From: DATBQN01 sp963755825
GTDB lineage: Bacteria; Acidobacteriota; Thermoanaerobaculia; Multivoradales; UBA5704
Direction of reading: 5' to 3'
DNA: 64,000 nt
NCBI GenBank assembly: GCA_963755825.1
Contig: CAVWLA010000001.1
Span: 248,001 to 312,000, forward strand
The number at the start of each line of letters is the position of its first letter. Within the stretch, counting starts at the first letter, position 1. A program made the translations under genes and the position numbers. The notes below the pieces were generated by a model that was given only the letters and a program-made list of their open reading frames with translations, was not told where the DNA came from and ran no database searches. Positions 41,445 to 50,548 of this stretch are shown piece by piece.

Positions 41445-43073
41445 CTATTGGCAGCTGCTCTGGAAGTAGCTCAAGAGCACCGCGATGTCGTCCCTGTAGA
41501 ACGGGGGAGCCGGGGCGGAATACAACGTATTTGCCAGGAGCTGGGAAAAAGAGCTCGACCACACGGCTCCTGTCTTGGGATCGGACCATTGCAGCTTCCA
41601 GCAACCGCCGACCGTGACGCGAAATTGGAGGCCTGTCTGATATCCGGTGGTGGATCCGTTGCCGCAAGAGAATTCGTGGTATCCGTCATTTTTGGGCGGC
41701 CCGTTAAGCACCTGGCTCATTGGCAGGGCGTGATGGATATAGAGTGCGTAGTTGTAGGTGGATGCCATGGTCGACCAATACGCATTTGCGTTCTGTGTGA
41801 AGCAGGTCCCTCGGTCGATCATCCCCCACGCCGGCACTCCCGCGCACCAGTCGCTGGCGCCGTTGCAGCTCGCCTGCTGCACGGCGGTGAGGTCGATCGG
41901 CGTGGTGCTCACGATCCCCGGCTTGAGGAAGCTGTAGAGCACGCCGAGCTGCGTCGCGGCGTCCTGGCTGCTCTGCACGCTGCGGTCGTAGCTGTAGCCG
42001 GCGAAGAGGCCGCCGGTGTACATGGCGAACTCCCAGGCCTCGGCGCGCACGTCGTCCGCCGTCCTGAAGTTGTAGTTGAGATTGGGGATGGCCTGGCCTT
42101 CGTCGAAGCCGATGCCGAGGCCGGCGCGTTGGCCGGCGATCGAGGCGTCGCGGAAGACGGCGATGGCGCCGTCGACGCCGGGGTTGTTGATCTCGGTGTA
42201 ATGCGCGCTCTCCAGCTTGACGCCGGGCACCTGCCAGCCGAACGACGGCGCCATGTGGCCGTTGATCATCACCAGGTGGCTGGCGTCGTTCGCCTGGATG
42301 GTGGCGAGCATCGCGGTCTGCCAGTCGATCACTTGGCCGGCGGTAGCCATTGAGGTGTTGAGGTCGGGCTCGTTGGCGATCTCCCAGATGAGGTTGGGAT
42401 ATTTCTTCAGCTGGTTGACGACCGCCGCGACCGCCGCCTTCTGTGCGCTCCGCGCCGTGATGTTCTGCGCCACGGTATCCGTCTTGTGGACGGGATCGTC
42501 GAAGCTCGCGAAGTACTTCTGCGCCGTGAAGCCCTGGCCGGAGACCGTGTTGGCGGGATTGAACGGGCTCGTCGACCAGTTGCCGTCCCACGGATCGAGG
42601 AGGGTCAGCTCGACGATGATGCCCTTGTTGTAGGCGTCGCAGAGGACCCTGTCGAGATTGCCGAGGTTGACGGTGTCGAGCTGGCCGAGATTCCACTTGC
42701 CCGCGACATAGACGAAGGGCTGCTCGTTGGCGAAGGGCGCCCCGTAGGCTCCCATCCCCGGGCTGTGGTTGAGGATGCTGTAGTTGCGGACGAGGTTGTT
42801 CTTGTCGGCCTGGAGGATCGAGAAGACGCTCGCAAAGGTGCTGAGAGCGCAGTACTGCGCCGCCCGCTGCGGCTGCGCGATGTGGCAGAGGTACTCGTAC
42901 GACATGCCAAGGAGCGGCAGGGTCGCTCCCTTGTAGGAGAAGTAGTGGTGGTTGCTGGTGAGCGCGACCGGCGCTCCGGTCGGTGAGCAGGTCTGGGCGC
43001 GAGCGGCGGCCGCGATCGACGCCGAGGCGATCAGAACGGCGACGAGCTGCCGGGACCGGCGGACGGCAGGCAT
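41445..43073 (-). CDS. Secreted glycoside hydrolase-like TIM-barrel protein
   Basis: 542 residues with a signal peptide (QLVAVLIASASIAAAARAQ). The TIM-barrel signature of clan GH-A enzymes is visible: acid/base Glu235 in LIWEIANEPDLN, and a candidate nucleophile Glu325 in LGIGFDEGQ. Other strands include GIIVELTLLDPWDGNW. This suggests a GH5-like beta-glycanase or related enzyme acting on extracellular polysaccharide. C-terminal ~90 residues are a separate beta domain (LQFRVTVGGCWKLQWSDPKTGAVW) possibly for binding. Family within clan A is uncertain. Twelve bases upstream of the propeller-like gene on the same strand, suggesting co-transcription. Confidence 0.7.
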   Translation of the reverse strand: MPAVRRSRQLVAVLIASASIAAAARAQTCSPTGAPVALTSNHHYFSYKGATLPLLGMSYEYLCHIAQPQRAAQYCALSTFASVFSILQADKNNLVRNYSILNHSPGMGAYGAPFANEQPFVYVAGKWNLGQLDTVNLGNLDRVLCDAYNKGIIVELTLLDPWDGNWSTSPFNPANTVSGQGFTAQKYFASFDDPVHKTDTVAQNITARSAQKAAVAAVVNQLKKYPNLIWEIANEPDLNTSMATAGQVIDWQTAMLATIQANDASHLVMINGHMAPSFGWQVPGVKLESAHYTEINNPGVDGAIAVFRDASIAGQRAGLGIGFDEGQAIPNLNYNFRTADDVRAEAWEFAMYTGGLFAGYSYDRSVQSSQDAATQLGVLYSFLKPGIVSTTPIDLTAVQQASCNGASDWCAGVPAWGMIDRGTCFTQNANAYWSTMASTYNYALYIHHALPMSQVLNGPPKNDGYHEFSCGNGSTTGYQTGLQFRVTVGGCWKLQWSDPKTGAVWSSSFSQLLANTLYSAPAPPFYRDDIAVLLSYFQSSCQ

Positions 43074-43179
43074 GATCGAATCCCTCCGATGAGGATGAGC
43101 GCTCGCATCGACTTCGCACCCACAGTAGCATCGAAACCACGGCGAGCCGCCGGGGGCCGTCTGCTACACTTCCGCGGCC

Positions 43180-44607
43180 ATGCCGGAGACCGTCCACCGC
43201 CCGCCGCCCGGTTCCCGGGTCGGCATGATCAGCCTGGGGTGCCCGAAGAATCTCGTCGACAGCGAGGTGATGCTGGGCGAGCTGGCGCGGCGGGGCTATG
43301 AGGTGGTGGCGGACCTGGGGTCGGCCGAGACGGTCATCGTCAACACCTGCGGCTTCATCGAGGAGGCGAAGCAGGAGTCGATCGACACCATCCTCGAGGT
43401 GGTGGGGCGCAAAGGGCACGGGGTCGAGCGGGTCCTCGTCGCCGGATGCATGGTCAACCGCTACGGCGAGGAGCTGGCGCGGGAGATCCCGGAGATCGAC
43501 GGCTTCGTGGGGCTCGACCAGCTGCGCGAGGTGGGAGAGCTGGTCCAGCTCGGCGGCGGCCCGCCGCTGCCGGCGCCGTCGCATGTCGTCTTCGATCACA
43601 CCGCGCCGCGCCTGCTCACCACCCGCGGCCACGCCTACCTGAAGGTCGCCGAGGGCTGCGACAACCCCTGTACCTTCTGCGCCATCCCGATCTGGCGCGG
43701 CCGCTTCCGCAGCCGCACCATGGCGAGCCTGGTCGACGAGGCGCGCCAGCTCGCCGCGGCCGGGGTGCGCGAGCTCTGCCTCATCGCCCAGGACACCACC
43801 CGCTACGGCGAGGACCTGGGCCTCGGCCGCCACGGGCTGCTGCGCCTCGTCGAGGCGCTCCTCGCCGGCACCGATCTCCCGTGGATCCGCTTCCTCTACG
43901 CCTATCCGACGACGCTCGACGAGGAGCTCCTGCGGCTGATGGGGAGCGAGCCGCGCTTCTGCTCCTATGTCGACATGCCGCTGCAGCACAGCCACGGTCA
44001 GCTGCTGGCGGCGATGCGGCGCGGCGGCGACGCCAAGCGCTACCTCCGCCTCCTCGACCGCGCCCGCGAGCTCGCCCCCGACATCTTCCTGCGCTCGACC
44101 TTCATCGTCGGCTTCCCCGGCGAGAGCGAGGAGCATTTCGCCGACCTCGTCGCCTTCGTCGAGCAGGCCCGCTTCGATCACCTCGGCGCCTTCGCCTTCA
44201 GCCCGGAGCCGGACACCCCGGCCGCCGCGCTCGCCGGCCGCGTCCCCAAGGGCGTCGCCCGCCGGCGCCTGAAGCGTCTCCTCGAGGCGCAGCGGCCGAT
44301 CGCCATCGAGCGCCGGCAGCGCCTCGTCGGCCGCCGTCTGCAGGTGCTCATCGAGGGGGTCTGCGAGGAGAGCGAGCACCTCCTCCAGGGCCGCCACCAG
44401 GGGATGGCGCCGGACATCGACGGCCGGGTGCTGATCAACGACTGCGGGGCGGCGAGCTCCGACCTCGGGCTGGCCGAATCCACCGAGGCCGAGCCGGAGC
44501 GGCCGGAGCTCGATCTCGCCGCGGTGCCGGCCGGCACCCTCGCCTGGGTCGAGATCACCGAAGCCCACGCCAACGACCTCGTGGGCCGGCTGGTCGGCAT
44601 CCTCTAG
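43180..44607 (+). CDS. rimO: Ribosomal protein S12 methylthiotransferase RimO
   Basis: 475 residues. MTTase N-terminal domain with its three cluster cysteines (Cys21 in SLGCPKNLVDSE, Cys57 in VNTCGFIEEAKQES, Cys90 in AGCMVNRY); radical SAM motif CDNPCTFC (160-167); C-terminal TRAM domain (LVGRRLQVLIEG...). SLGCPKN and FIEEAKQESID distinguish RimO from MiaB. Adds a methylthio group to an aspartate of ribosomal protein S12 using two 4Fe-4S clusters. ribF starts 4 bases downstream, so the two are co-transcribed. Confidence 0.95.
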   Translation: MPETVHRPPPGSRVGMISLGCPKNLVDSEVMLGELARRGYEVVADLGSAETVIVNTCGFIEEAKQESIDTILEVVGRKGHGVERVLVAGCMVNRYGEELAREIPEIDGFVGLDQLREVGELVQLGGGPPLPAPSHVVFDHTAPRLLTTRGHAYLKVAEGCDNPCTFCAIPIWRGRFRSRTMASLVDEARQLAAAGVRELCLIAQDTTRYGEDLGLGRHGLLRLVEALLAGTDLPWIRFLYAYPTTLDEELLRLMGSEPRFCSYVDMPLQHSHGQLLAAMRRGGDAKRYLRLLDRARELAPDIFLRSTFIVGFPGESEEHFADLVAFVEQARFDHLGAFAFSPEPDTPAAALAGRVPKGVARRRLKRLLEAQRPIAIERRQRLVGRRLQVLIEGVCEESEHLLQGRHQGMAPDIDGRVLINDCGAASSDLGLAESTEAEPERPELDLAAVPAGTLAWVEITEAHANDLVGRLVGIL

Positions 44608-44611
44608 ATCC

Positions 44612-45577
44612 ATGCTGGTCGTCCAGGACGCCTTCCATGCGAGCGACCTGCCGCGCGGCGGTGTCGGCGCGGTGGGCAATTTCGACGGCATCCACCGCGG
44701 CCAGCGCGCCCTCCTCGACCTCATGGTGGCGCGGGCGCGGGAGATCGGCGTGCCGGCGGTCGTCATCACCTTCGACCCGCACCCCGTCGCGGTGCTGCGG
44801 CCCGAGCAGGCGCCGCTGCCGCTCACCACCCTCGAGCAGCGCGAGAAGCTCCTCGACGAGGCGGGAGTCGACGTCGTCCTCGTCATCCGCTTCACCCCGG
44901 AGTTCGCGCGCACCCCGGCGCGCAACTTCGCCCGCGACTTCCTGCACGGCAAGCTCGACCTGCGCGAGGTCTACGTCGGCGCCTCCTTCCAGTTCGGCCA
45001 CCGCCGGGAGGGCGACCTTCCCCTCCTCCGCGAGCTGGGGGCGAGCTTCGGCTTCGCCGCTTTCGGGGTCGAGGAGGTCAACCTCGGCGGCGAGCGGATC
45101 TCGAGCACCCGCATCCGCCAGGCGCTCGCCGAGGGGAAGGTCGAGGACGCGCGCGAGATGCTCGGCCGGCCGTACGCGATCACCGGCATCGTCGCCCGCG
45201 GCGACCGCATGGGGCAGCGCCTGGGCTGGCCGACGATCAACCTGAAGCCCGAGAACCGGCTGATCCCGGCGGACGGCGTCTACGTCTCGCGCTGCTTCTT
45301 CCCCAGCTATCCGGCGAGCTTCGACGCGGTGACCAACATCGGCACCCGGCCGACCGTCTACGAGAACTACCAGCGGGTGGTGGAGAGCCACATCCTGGAG
45401 TTCAAGGCGGACGTCTACGGCGAGCGGGTGGAGCTGTCGTTCTGGAAGCGCCTGCGCGAGGAGCGCATCTTCCCCACCATGATGGACCTCGCGACGCAGA
45501 TCGGGCGCGACGTCGAGGCCGCCCGCGAGTTCCTGCTCCGCCAACGGGCGGCGGCGGCGGTGGGGGAGGCGGACTAG
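44612..45577 (+). CDS. ribF: Bifunctional riboflavin kinase/FAD synthetase
   Basis: 321 residues. N-terminal FAD synthetase (nucleotidyltransferase) with VGNFDGIHRGQRAL and ISSTRIRQAL; C-terminal riboflavin kinase with GDRMGQRLGWPTINL and the FMN-forming motif NIGTRPTV. Makes FMN then FAD from riboflavin. Length is normal for the family (~310). Directly after rimO; the flavins it supplies are used by several proteins in this window, such as Fni and the FAD oxidoreductases. Confidence 0.95.
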   Translation: MLVVQDAFHASDLPRGGVGAVGNFDGIHRGQRALLDLMVARAREIGVPAVVITFDPHPVAVLRPEQAPLPLTTLEQREKLLDEAGVDVVLVIRFTPEFARTPARNFARDFLHGKLDLREVYVGASFQFGHRREGDLPLLRELGASFGFAAFGVEEVNLGGERISSTRIRQALAEGKVEDAREMLGRPYAITGIVARGDRMGQRLGWPTINLKPENRLIPADGVYVSRCFFPSYPASFDAVTNIGTRPTVYENYQRVVESHILEFKADVYGERVELSFWKRLREERIFPTMMDLATQIGRDVEAAREFLLRQRAAAAVGEAD

Positions 45578-45793
45578 CGGCGGTGGGAATCCGCCCGGCG
45601 GCCGGCGCACGGACCACTCTTCGACCGCCCGCCCGGAGCGGGAGAGGGGGACCCGCGGGGCGCCTGGCCGGCGACCGCGGCGCGGCATTTTTGACCGGCG
45701 AAGATTGTTACGACGCGCATAGGGCGGCGGTATGCTGCCCGATCGGTATCGGGCGGTTCCGAGCCGCCCTTGCGAAGGGAGACCAGAGAGCCT

Positions 45794-46123
45794 ATGTCCA
45801 ACGACAAGATCGTCGCGGTGAAGGACGACACGTTCGAGAGCGAAGTGCTGAAGTCAGACGTCCCGGTCCTCGTCGACTTCTGGGCCGAGTGGTGCGGCCC
45901 CTGCCGGATGGTGGCGCCGGTGCTCGACGAGCTGGCCGACGAGATGGACGGCAAGGTGCGGGTGGTCAAGCTGAACGTCGACGAGAACCAGCAGATCGCC
46001 TACCAGTTCCAGGTGCAGAGCATCCCGACCTTCATCCTGTTCAAGAACGGCCAGATGGCCGACCGCATGATGGGCGCCATGCCCAAGGCGGCCTTCCAGA
46101 CCTTCATCAACCGCAACCTCTGA
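45794..46123 (+). CDS. trxA: Thioredoxin
   Basis: 109 residues, normal size. Active site WCGPC (Cys34, Cys37), VDFWAEWCGPCRM, cis-Pro in SIPTFILF, and LNVDENQQIA are all standard. An upstream in-frame ATG (45770) would add eight residues, but the ATG at 45794 fits the family length and has GGGAGACCAGAG before it. A cytoplasmic disulfide reductant. A conventional TrxB is not in the window; the TrxR-like fusion at 58322 lacks the catalytic cysteines and so is unlikely to reduce it. Confidence 0.95.
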   Translation: MSNDKIVAVKDDTFESEVLKSDVPVLVDFWAEWCGPCRMVAPVLDELADEMDGKVRVVKLNVDENQQIAYQFQVQSIPTFILFKNGQMADRMMGAMPKAAFQTFINRNL

Positions 46124-46211
46124 GCGGCAGGCGGGGGACCGGCGCCGTCTCACCGGCGCCGGTCGGCAGGCCGCGTTCCCCGATGGAAAACATGGGCCGG
46201 GCGCCTGGCGG

Positions 46212-47441
46212 ATGATCGCTCCCGCGGCGCTCGCCGCCCTCGACCGCGATCTCGCCGAGCTCGGCTGCGGCGCGCTCCTGCTCCTCGCCGACTCCTCGCG
46301 CGACCCCGATCTCGCCCCCTTCGTCGGCCCGGCCCACCTCGGCAGCAGCTTCCTCGTCGCGCCGCGCGGCAGCGGGCCGTTCCTCGGCTTCCTGACCGCC
46401 ATGGAGCGCGACGAGGCGGCGGCGACCGGCCTCGCCCTCCTCGAGCCGGCGGCACTCGAAGTGGGGAAGCGCCTGGAGGAGAGCCTTGCCGCTGCCGATT
46501 TCCTCGCCGCGGTCCTCGCCCGCGGCCTCGCCCTCGCCGGCGTGCCGCCGGGGCGCCTCGCCCTCGCCGGCCACGGCGCGGCGGGAGTCCTCTGGGGGGC
46601 CTGCTCGCGGCTCGCCGCCCACGGCTACACGCTGGCCGACGGCAACGAGCTCACCCTCGTCCTCCGCAAGACCAAGGGCCCGGCGGAGATCGCCGCCGCC
46701 CGCGCCGCGGCGCGGGGCACCGCGGCGGCTCTCCGCGAGGTCGCCCGCCTGCTGGCGGCGGCCGAGGTGCGGCGAAGCCCGCGGGCGGAGCTCTGGCTCG
46801 CCGGCGAGCGCCTGACGGTCGGCAGGCTGCGGGCGGCGGTGGCGCAGACGGTCGCCGCCCATGGCCTCGAGCAGCCGCAGGGCAACATCCTCGCCCCCGG
46901 CCGCGACGCCGGGGTGCCCCACTCGACGGGCGACGACGCGCGCGTCCTCCGCGCGGGCGAGCCGCTGGTCGCCGACCTCTTCCCGCGCGGCGCCGTCTTC
47001 GCCGACTGCACGCGCACCTTCTGCGTCGGTCCGCCGCCCGAGCCGCTCCGCCGCGCCCACGCCGCCGTCCTGGACGCCCTCGCCGCCGCCCACCGCGAGG
47101 CGGTCGCCGGCGTCCGCGGCTTCGCCCTCCAGGAGTCCGCCTGCGCACGGCTGGGGGCGGCCGGCTATCCGACGCCCCTCTCCCACCCTGGCACCGCGAC
47201 CGGCTACGTCCACGGCCTCGGCCACGGCGTCGGCCACGAGCTCCACGAGTACCCGAGCTTCCGCCGCCACGCCGGTCGCGAGGGCGTGCTCGCCGCGGGC
47301 GACCTCTTCACCCTCGAGCCTGGTCTCTACGATCCGGCGGACGGGTGGGGGGTGCGGCTGGAGGACCTGGTGGTGCTCGGCGACGGTGGCCTCGAGAACC
47401 TCACCCCGCTGCCCTACGAGCTCGATCCGCGCGCCTGGTAG
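46212..47441 (+). CDS. M24-family metallopeptidase (Xaa-Pro dipeptidase-like)
   Basis: 409 residues. The pita-bread C-terminal domain has its five metal ligands: Asp in VADLFPRGAVFADCTR (two Asp), His in GLGHGVGHELHE, Glu in LEPGLYDP and Glu in GVRLEDLVVL. The N-terminal ~150 residues form the creatinase-like domain. Predicted to cleave Xaa-Pro dipeptides or N-terminal Xaa-Pro; substrate specificity cannot be read. No signal peptide, so cytoplasmic. The preceding ORF (trxA) ends 88 bases earlier. Confidence 0.9.
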   Translation: MIAPAALAALDRDLAELGCGALLLLADSSRDPDLAPFVGPAHLGSSFLVAPRGSGPFLGFLTAMERDEAAATGLALLEPAALEVGKRLEESLAAADFLAAVLARGLALAGVPPGRLALAGHGAAGVLWGACSRLAAHGYTLADGNELTLVLRKTKGPAEIAAARAAARGTAAALREVARLLAAAEVRRSPRAELWLAGERLTVGRLRAAVAQTVAAHGLEQPQGNILAPGRDAGVPHSTGDDARVLRAGEPLVADLFPRGAVFADCTRTFCVGPPPEPLRRAHAAVLDALAAAHREAVAGVRGFALQESACARLGAAGYPTPLSHPGTATGYVHGLGHGVGHELHEYPSFRRHAGREGVLAAGDLFTLEPGLYDPADGWGVRLEDLVVLGDGGLENLTPLPYELDPRAW

Positions 47442-47517
47442 GCGCCTCCGCCTCGAACCCGCCGCTCGCCCGGCCCGTAGGGGAACCAAACGGCGCCGCC
47501 GCGCCCTGGAGACCCTC

Positions 47518-50028
47518 ATGAGCCATTTGAGCCACCTGAGCCATCTGCTGCGTGACCTCCGCTACGCCCTGCGGGTGCTCGGCAAGAGCCCGGGGTTCAC
47601 CGCCGTGGCGGTCTTGACGCTCGGTCTCGCCATCGGCGCCAATACGGCGATCTTCAGCATCGCCAACGCGCTGCTCTTGAAGCCGCTGCCCTTCCCGGCG
47701 CCCGAGCGGCTGCTGGCGGTGGTGCGCCACTATCCGGAGGGCGAGGGCTCGTCGATGTCGATCCCCCGCTTCCTCTACCTGCGCGACCACGCGCGGTCGT
47801 TCGACCATGTGGCGACCTACGACCGGCTCGCCTCCGGCTTCAACCTGGCGGGCGACGGCAGGCCGGAGCGGATCATCGGCTCGCGGGTGTCGCGCGACTT
47901 CCTCGCCACGCTGGCGGCGAAGCCGGAGCTCGGCCGCGATTTCCTCGCCGAAGAGGACCGCCCCGGCGCCCGCCGCGTCGTGCTCCTCTCGGACGCCCTC
48001 TTCCACCGCCGCTTCGGCGGCGACCGGCGGGTGCTCGGCCGCACCGCGCGGCTCAACGGCGAGATCTACACGGTCGTCGGCGTCATGCCGCCGGCCTTCC
48101 GCTTCCCCAGCCGCGCCGAGCTGTGGACGCCGCTGCAGATCGATCCGGCGAGCCAGGAGAAGGCCAACTATCTCGAGATCGTCGGCCGCCTGAAGGACGG
48201 CGTGACGGAGACCTCGGCGGCGGCCGAGATCGAGGTGATCGGACGCCGCTTCGGCGCCGAGCGGATCGCCGGCGAGACCCCCGACCCGCGGGTCAGCTGG
48301 CGGGTCAGGCCGCTCGCCGAGCAGCTCTACGGGCGCCTGCGGCCGGCCGTCCTCGTGCTCATGGCGGCGGTCGGCTGCGTCCTCCTCATCGCCTGCGTCA
48401 ACATCGCCAACCTGCAGCTGGCGCGGGCCGCGGCGCGGCGGCGGGAGATCGCCATCCGCAGCGCGCTCGGCGCCGGCGGCCGGCGGATCGCGGCGCAGCT
48501 CCTCGCCGAGAGCCTCGTCCTCGGCCTGCTCGGCGGGGTCGCCGGCGCCGCCCTCGGCTTCGCCGGCCTCCAGGGGCTCCTCGCCCTGCGGCCGGCGGCG
48601 CTCGACGCGCTGCTGCCGCTCTCGGCGGTGGGGATCGACGGCAACGTGCTCGCCTTCACCCTGGGCGTCGCCGTCCTCGCCGGCCTCCTCTTCGGCCTCG
48701 CCCCGGCGCTCCAGGCCCTGCGCGGCGACCTCATCGACCCCTTGAAGGAGGGCTCGCAGCGGACGACCGGCGGCATCGGCGGCCTGCGCACCCGCCGCGC
48801 CCTGGTCATCTCCGAGGTCGCCCTCGCCCTCGTGCTGCTGACCGGCGCCAGCCTGCTGGTCAAGAGCTTTACCGGCCTCCTCCGCATCCAGCCCGGCTTC
48901 GACACCGACCACCTGCTGACCATGAAGCTGTCGATGCCCCTCTCGCGCTACGGCGACGCCGCGGCGCTCGACCGCTTCGCCCGCCAGCTGGTCGCCCGCG
49001 GGGAGGGCCTGCCGGGGGTGCGCGGCGTGGCGATCGCCACCTCGCTCCCCATGGAGATGGGGCCGGACATGCCCTTCATCATCGAGGGGCGCTGGAAGGG
49101 CGCCAAGGGCCCGGCGAACGCCGACGGCGAGCACGACGGCGAGGGCGGCGCGCAGTACCGCGCGGTGACGCCGGGCTTCTTCCCGGCGCTCGGCATCCCG
49201 CTCGTCGCCGGCCGCAACTTCGGCGACGCCGACGGCGCCGGCCGCGAGCTCGTCGTCATCGTCAACCAGACGCTCGCCAAGCGCTACTTCCCGCACCAGA
49301 GCCCGCTCGGCCAGCGCCTCCACATCGGCATGCCGGAGGTCCCCGAGCTCGGCGATCCGGCGCCGCGGACGATCGTCGGCGTGGTGCGCGACGTGCGCGA
49401 GCTGGGGCTCGACGAGAAACCGCCGGCGCTCACCTACGTGCCGCTCGGCCAGGTGGCGAAGCCGCTGGCGATCAAGCTCATCGACCTGCTGCCGATGGCG
49501 GTGGTGGCGCGGTCGTTCGGCGCTCCGGCGGCGCTCGCCCCCTCGCTCGAGCACGCCGTGTGGGCGATCGATGCCGAGCAGCCGGTCGCCGACGTCGAGA
49601 CGCTCGACGTCATCGTCGACCGCTCGCTCGGCCTGCAGCGCTTCGAGGCGGTGCTGCTGGGATTCCTCGCCGTCGCCGCCCTCATCCTCTCCGCGGTCGG
49701 CATCTACGGCGTGCTCTCCTACCTCGTCACCCAGCGGACGCGGGAGATCGGCATCCGCATGGCTCTGGGCGCCAGCAGCGGCCACGTGCAGCGCTCGGTG
49801 CTCGGCTCCGGCCTCTGGGCGGTCGCGATCGGCATGGTCGTCGGCCTCGGCGGCTCGCTCGCCCTCACCCGCCTGCTGGCGGCGCTCCTCGTCGACGTCA
49901 ACGCCCGCGATCCCGCCGCCTTCGGCCTCGCCGCGGCGGTGCTCACCGGCGTCGCCCTCCTCGCCGGCGGCGTCCCCGCCCGCCGCGCCAGCCGCATGGA
50001 CCCACTCCGCGCGCTGCGGCAGGAGTGA
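47518..50028 (+). CDS. ADOP-type MacB/FtsX-family ABC permease
   Basis: 836 residues from an ATG with CTGGAGAC upstream. Two MacB-like halves in tandem: each has an N-terminal helix, a large periplasmic domain and three C-terminal helices. First helix follows DLRYALRVLGKSPGFTAVAVLTLGLAIGANTAIFSI, the classic start of ADOP permeases that are abundant in Acidobacteriota. Other landmarks are RRREIAIRSALGAGGRRI and TREIGIRMALGASSGHV. It ends SRMDPLRALRQE. The start contains a SHLSHLSHL triplet repeat. No ATPase gene is adjacent, as is common for this family; the exporter ATPase at 19448 or another might serve. Substrate unknown. Confidence 0.9.
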   Translation: MSHLSHLSHLLRDLRYALRVLGKSPGFTAVAVLTLGLAIGANTAIFSIANALLLKPLPFPAPERLLAVVRHYPEGEGSSMSIPRFLYLRDHARSFDHVATYDRLASGFNLAGDGRPERIIGSRVSRDFLATLAAKPELGRDFLAEEDRPGARRVVLLSDALFHRRFGGDRRVLGRTARLNGEIYTVVGVMPPAFRFPSRAELWTPLQIDPASQEKANYLEIVGRLKDGVTETSAAAEIEVIGRRFGAERIAGETPDPRVSWRVRPLAEQLYGRLRPAVLVLMAAVGCVLLIACVNIANLQLARAAARRREIAIRSALGAGGRRIAAQLLAESLVLGLLGGVAGAALGFAGLQGLLALRPAALDALLPLSAVGIDGNVLAFTLGVAVLAGLLFGLAPALQALRGDLIDPLKEGSQRTTGGIGGLRTRRALVISEVALALVLLTGASLLVKSFTGLLRIQPGFDTDHLLTMKLSMPLSRYGDAAALDRFARQLVARGEGLPGVRGVAIATSLPMEMGPDMPFIIEGRWKGAKGPANADGEHDGEGGAQYRAVTPGFFPALGIPLVAGRNFGDADGAGRELVVIVNQTLAKRYFPHQSPLGQRLHIGMPEVPELGDPAPRTIVGVVRDVRELGLDEKPPALTYVPLGQVAKPLAIKLIDLLPMAVVARSFGAPAALAPSLEHAVWAIDAEQPVADVETLDVIVDRSLGLQRFEAVLLGFLAVAALILSAVGIYGVLSYLVTQRTREIGIRMALGASSGHVQRSVLGSGLWAVAIGMVVGLGGSLALTRLLAALLVDVNARDPAAFGLAAAVLTGVALLAGGVPARRASRMDPLRALRQE

Positions 50029-50143
50029 GCGGAGACCCTCGATCCTCCCTCCGGCCTCGCGGCGCCGCGGCGCCCGAAGGCCGCGCTAAGATGCCGTCGA
50101 GTTGTAGCGCACGACGACGGCGCTCCGGCGCGGAGGAGGGGAC

Positions 50144-50548
50144 ATGGTCGCGGATTTCAAGAAGTTCCTGCTACAGACGAACGCGCTCGCCCTGGCGATC
50201 GGCGTCATCATCGGGGCGGCGGTGGGCAAGGTCGTCACCTCGATGGTCGGCGACCTGCTGATGCCGGTGATCGGCCTCGTCCTCCCCGCCGGCGGCTGGC
50301 GGGACCTCAAGTGGGTGCTCTCCCTGAAGCCCGACGGCACGCCGGCCAACGCCATCGCCTACGGTGCCTTCCTCGGCAACGTCGTCGACTTCGTCATCAT
50401 CGCCTTCGTCGTCTACCTGATCACCAAGGCGTTCCTCAAGCCGGCGCCCGCGGCGGCGGCGCCGAGCACCAAAGAGTGCCCCGAGTGCAAGGAGCTGATC
50501 CCGGCGGCGGCCCGCCGCTGCCGCGCCTGCACCAGCCAGGTCGCTTGA
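50144..50548 (+). CDS. mscL: Large-conductance mechanosensitive channel MscL with zinc ribbon
   Basis: 134 residues. MscL body: FKKFLLQTNALALAIGVIIGAAVGKVVTSMVGDLLMPVIGL (TM1) and NVVDFVIIAFVVYLITKAF (TM2), separated by the periplasmic loop. Instead of the usual short helical C-terminus, residues ~113-134 form a zinc-ribbon-like CPECKELIPAAARRCRACTSQ with two CxxC pairs. Opens under membrane tension to release solutes. The GGAGGAGG site precedes the ATG. Its stop overlaps a TTG (TTGA) that starts the esterase gene. Confidence 0.93.
   Translation: MVADFKKFLLQTNALALAIGVIIGAAVGKVVTSMVGDLLMPVIGLVLPAGGWRDLKWVLSLKPDGTPANAIAYGAFLGNVVDFVIIAFVVYLITKAFLKPAPAAAAPSTKECPECKELIPAAARRCRACTSQVA

Noticed and set aside
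46861..47517. Upstream extension of the ADOP permease
   Set aside because: It overlaps the M24 peptidase in another frame and reads as Ser/Pro/Arg-rich shadow; the ATG at 47518 has its own ribosome site.
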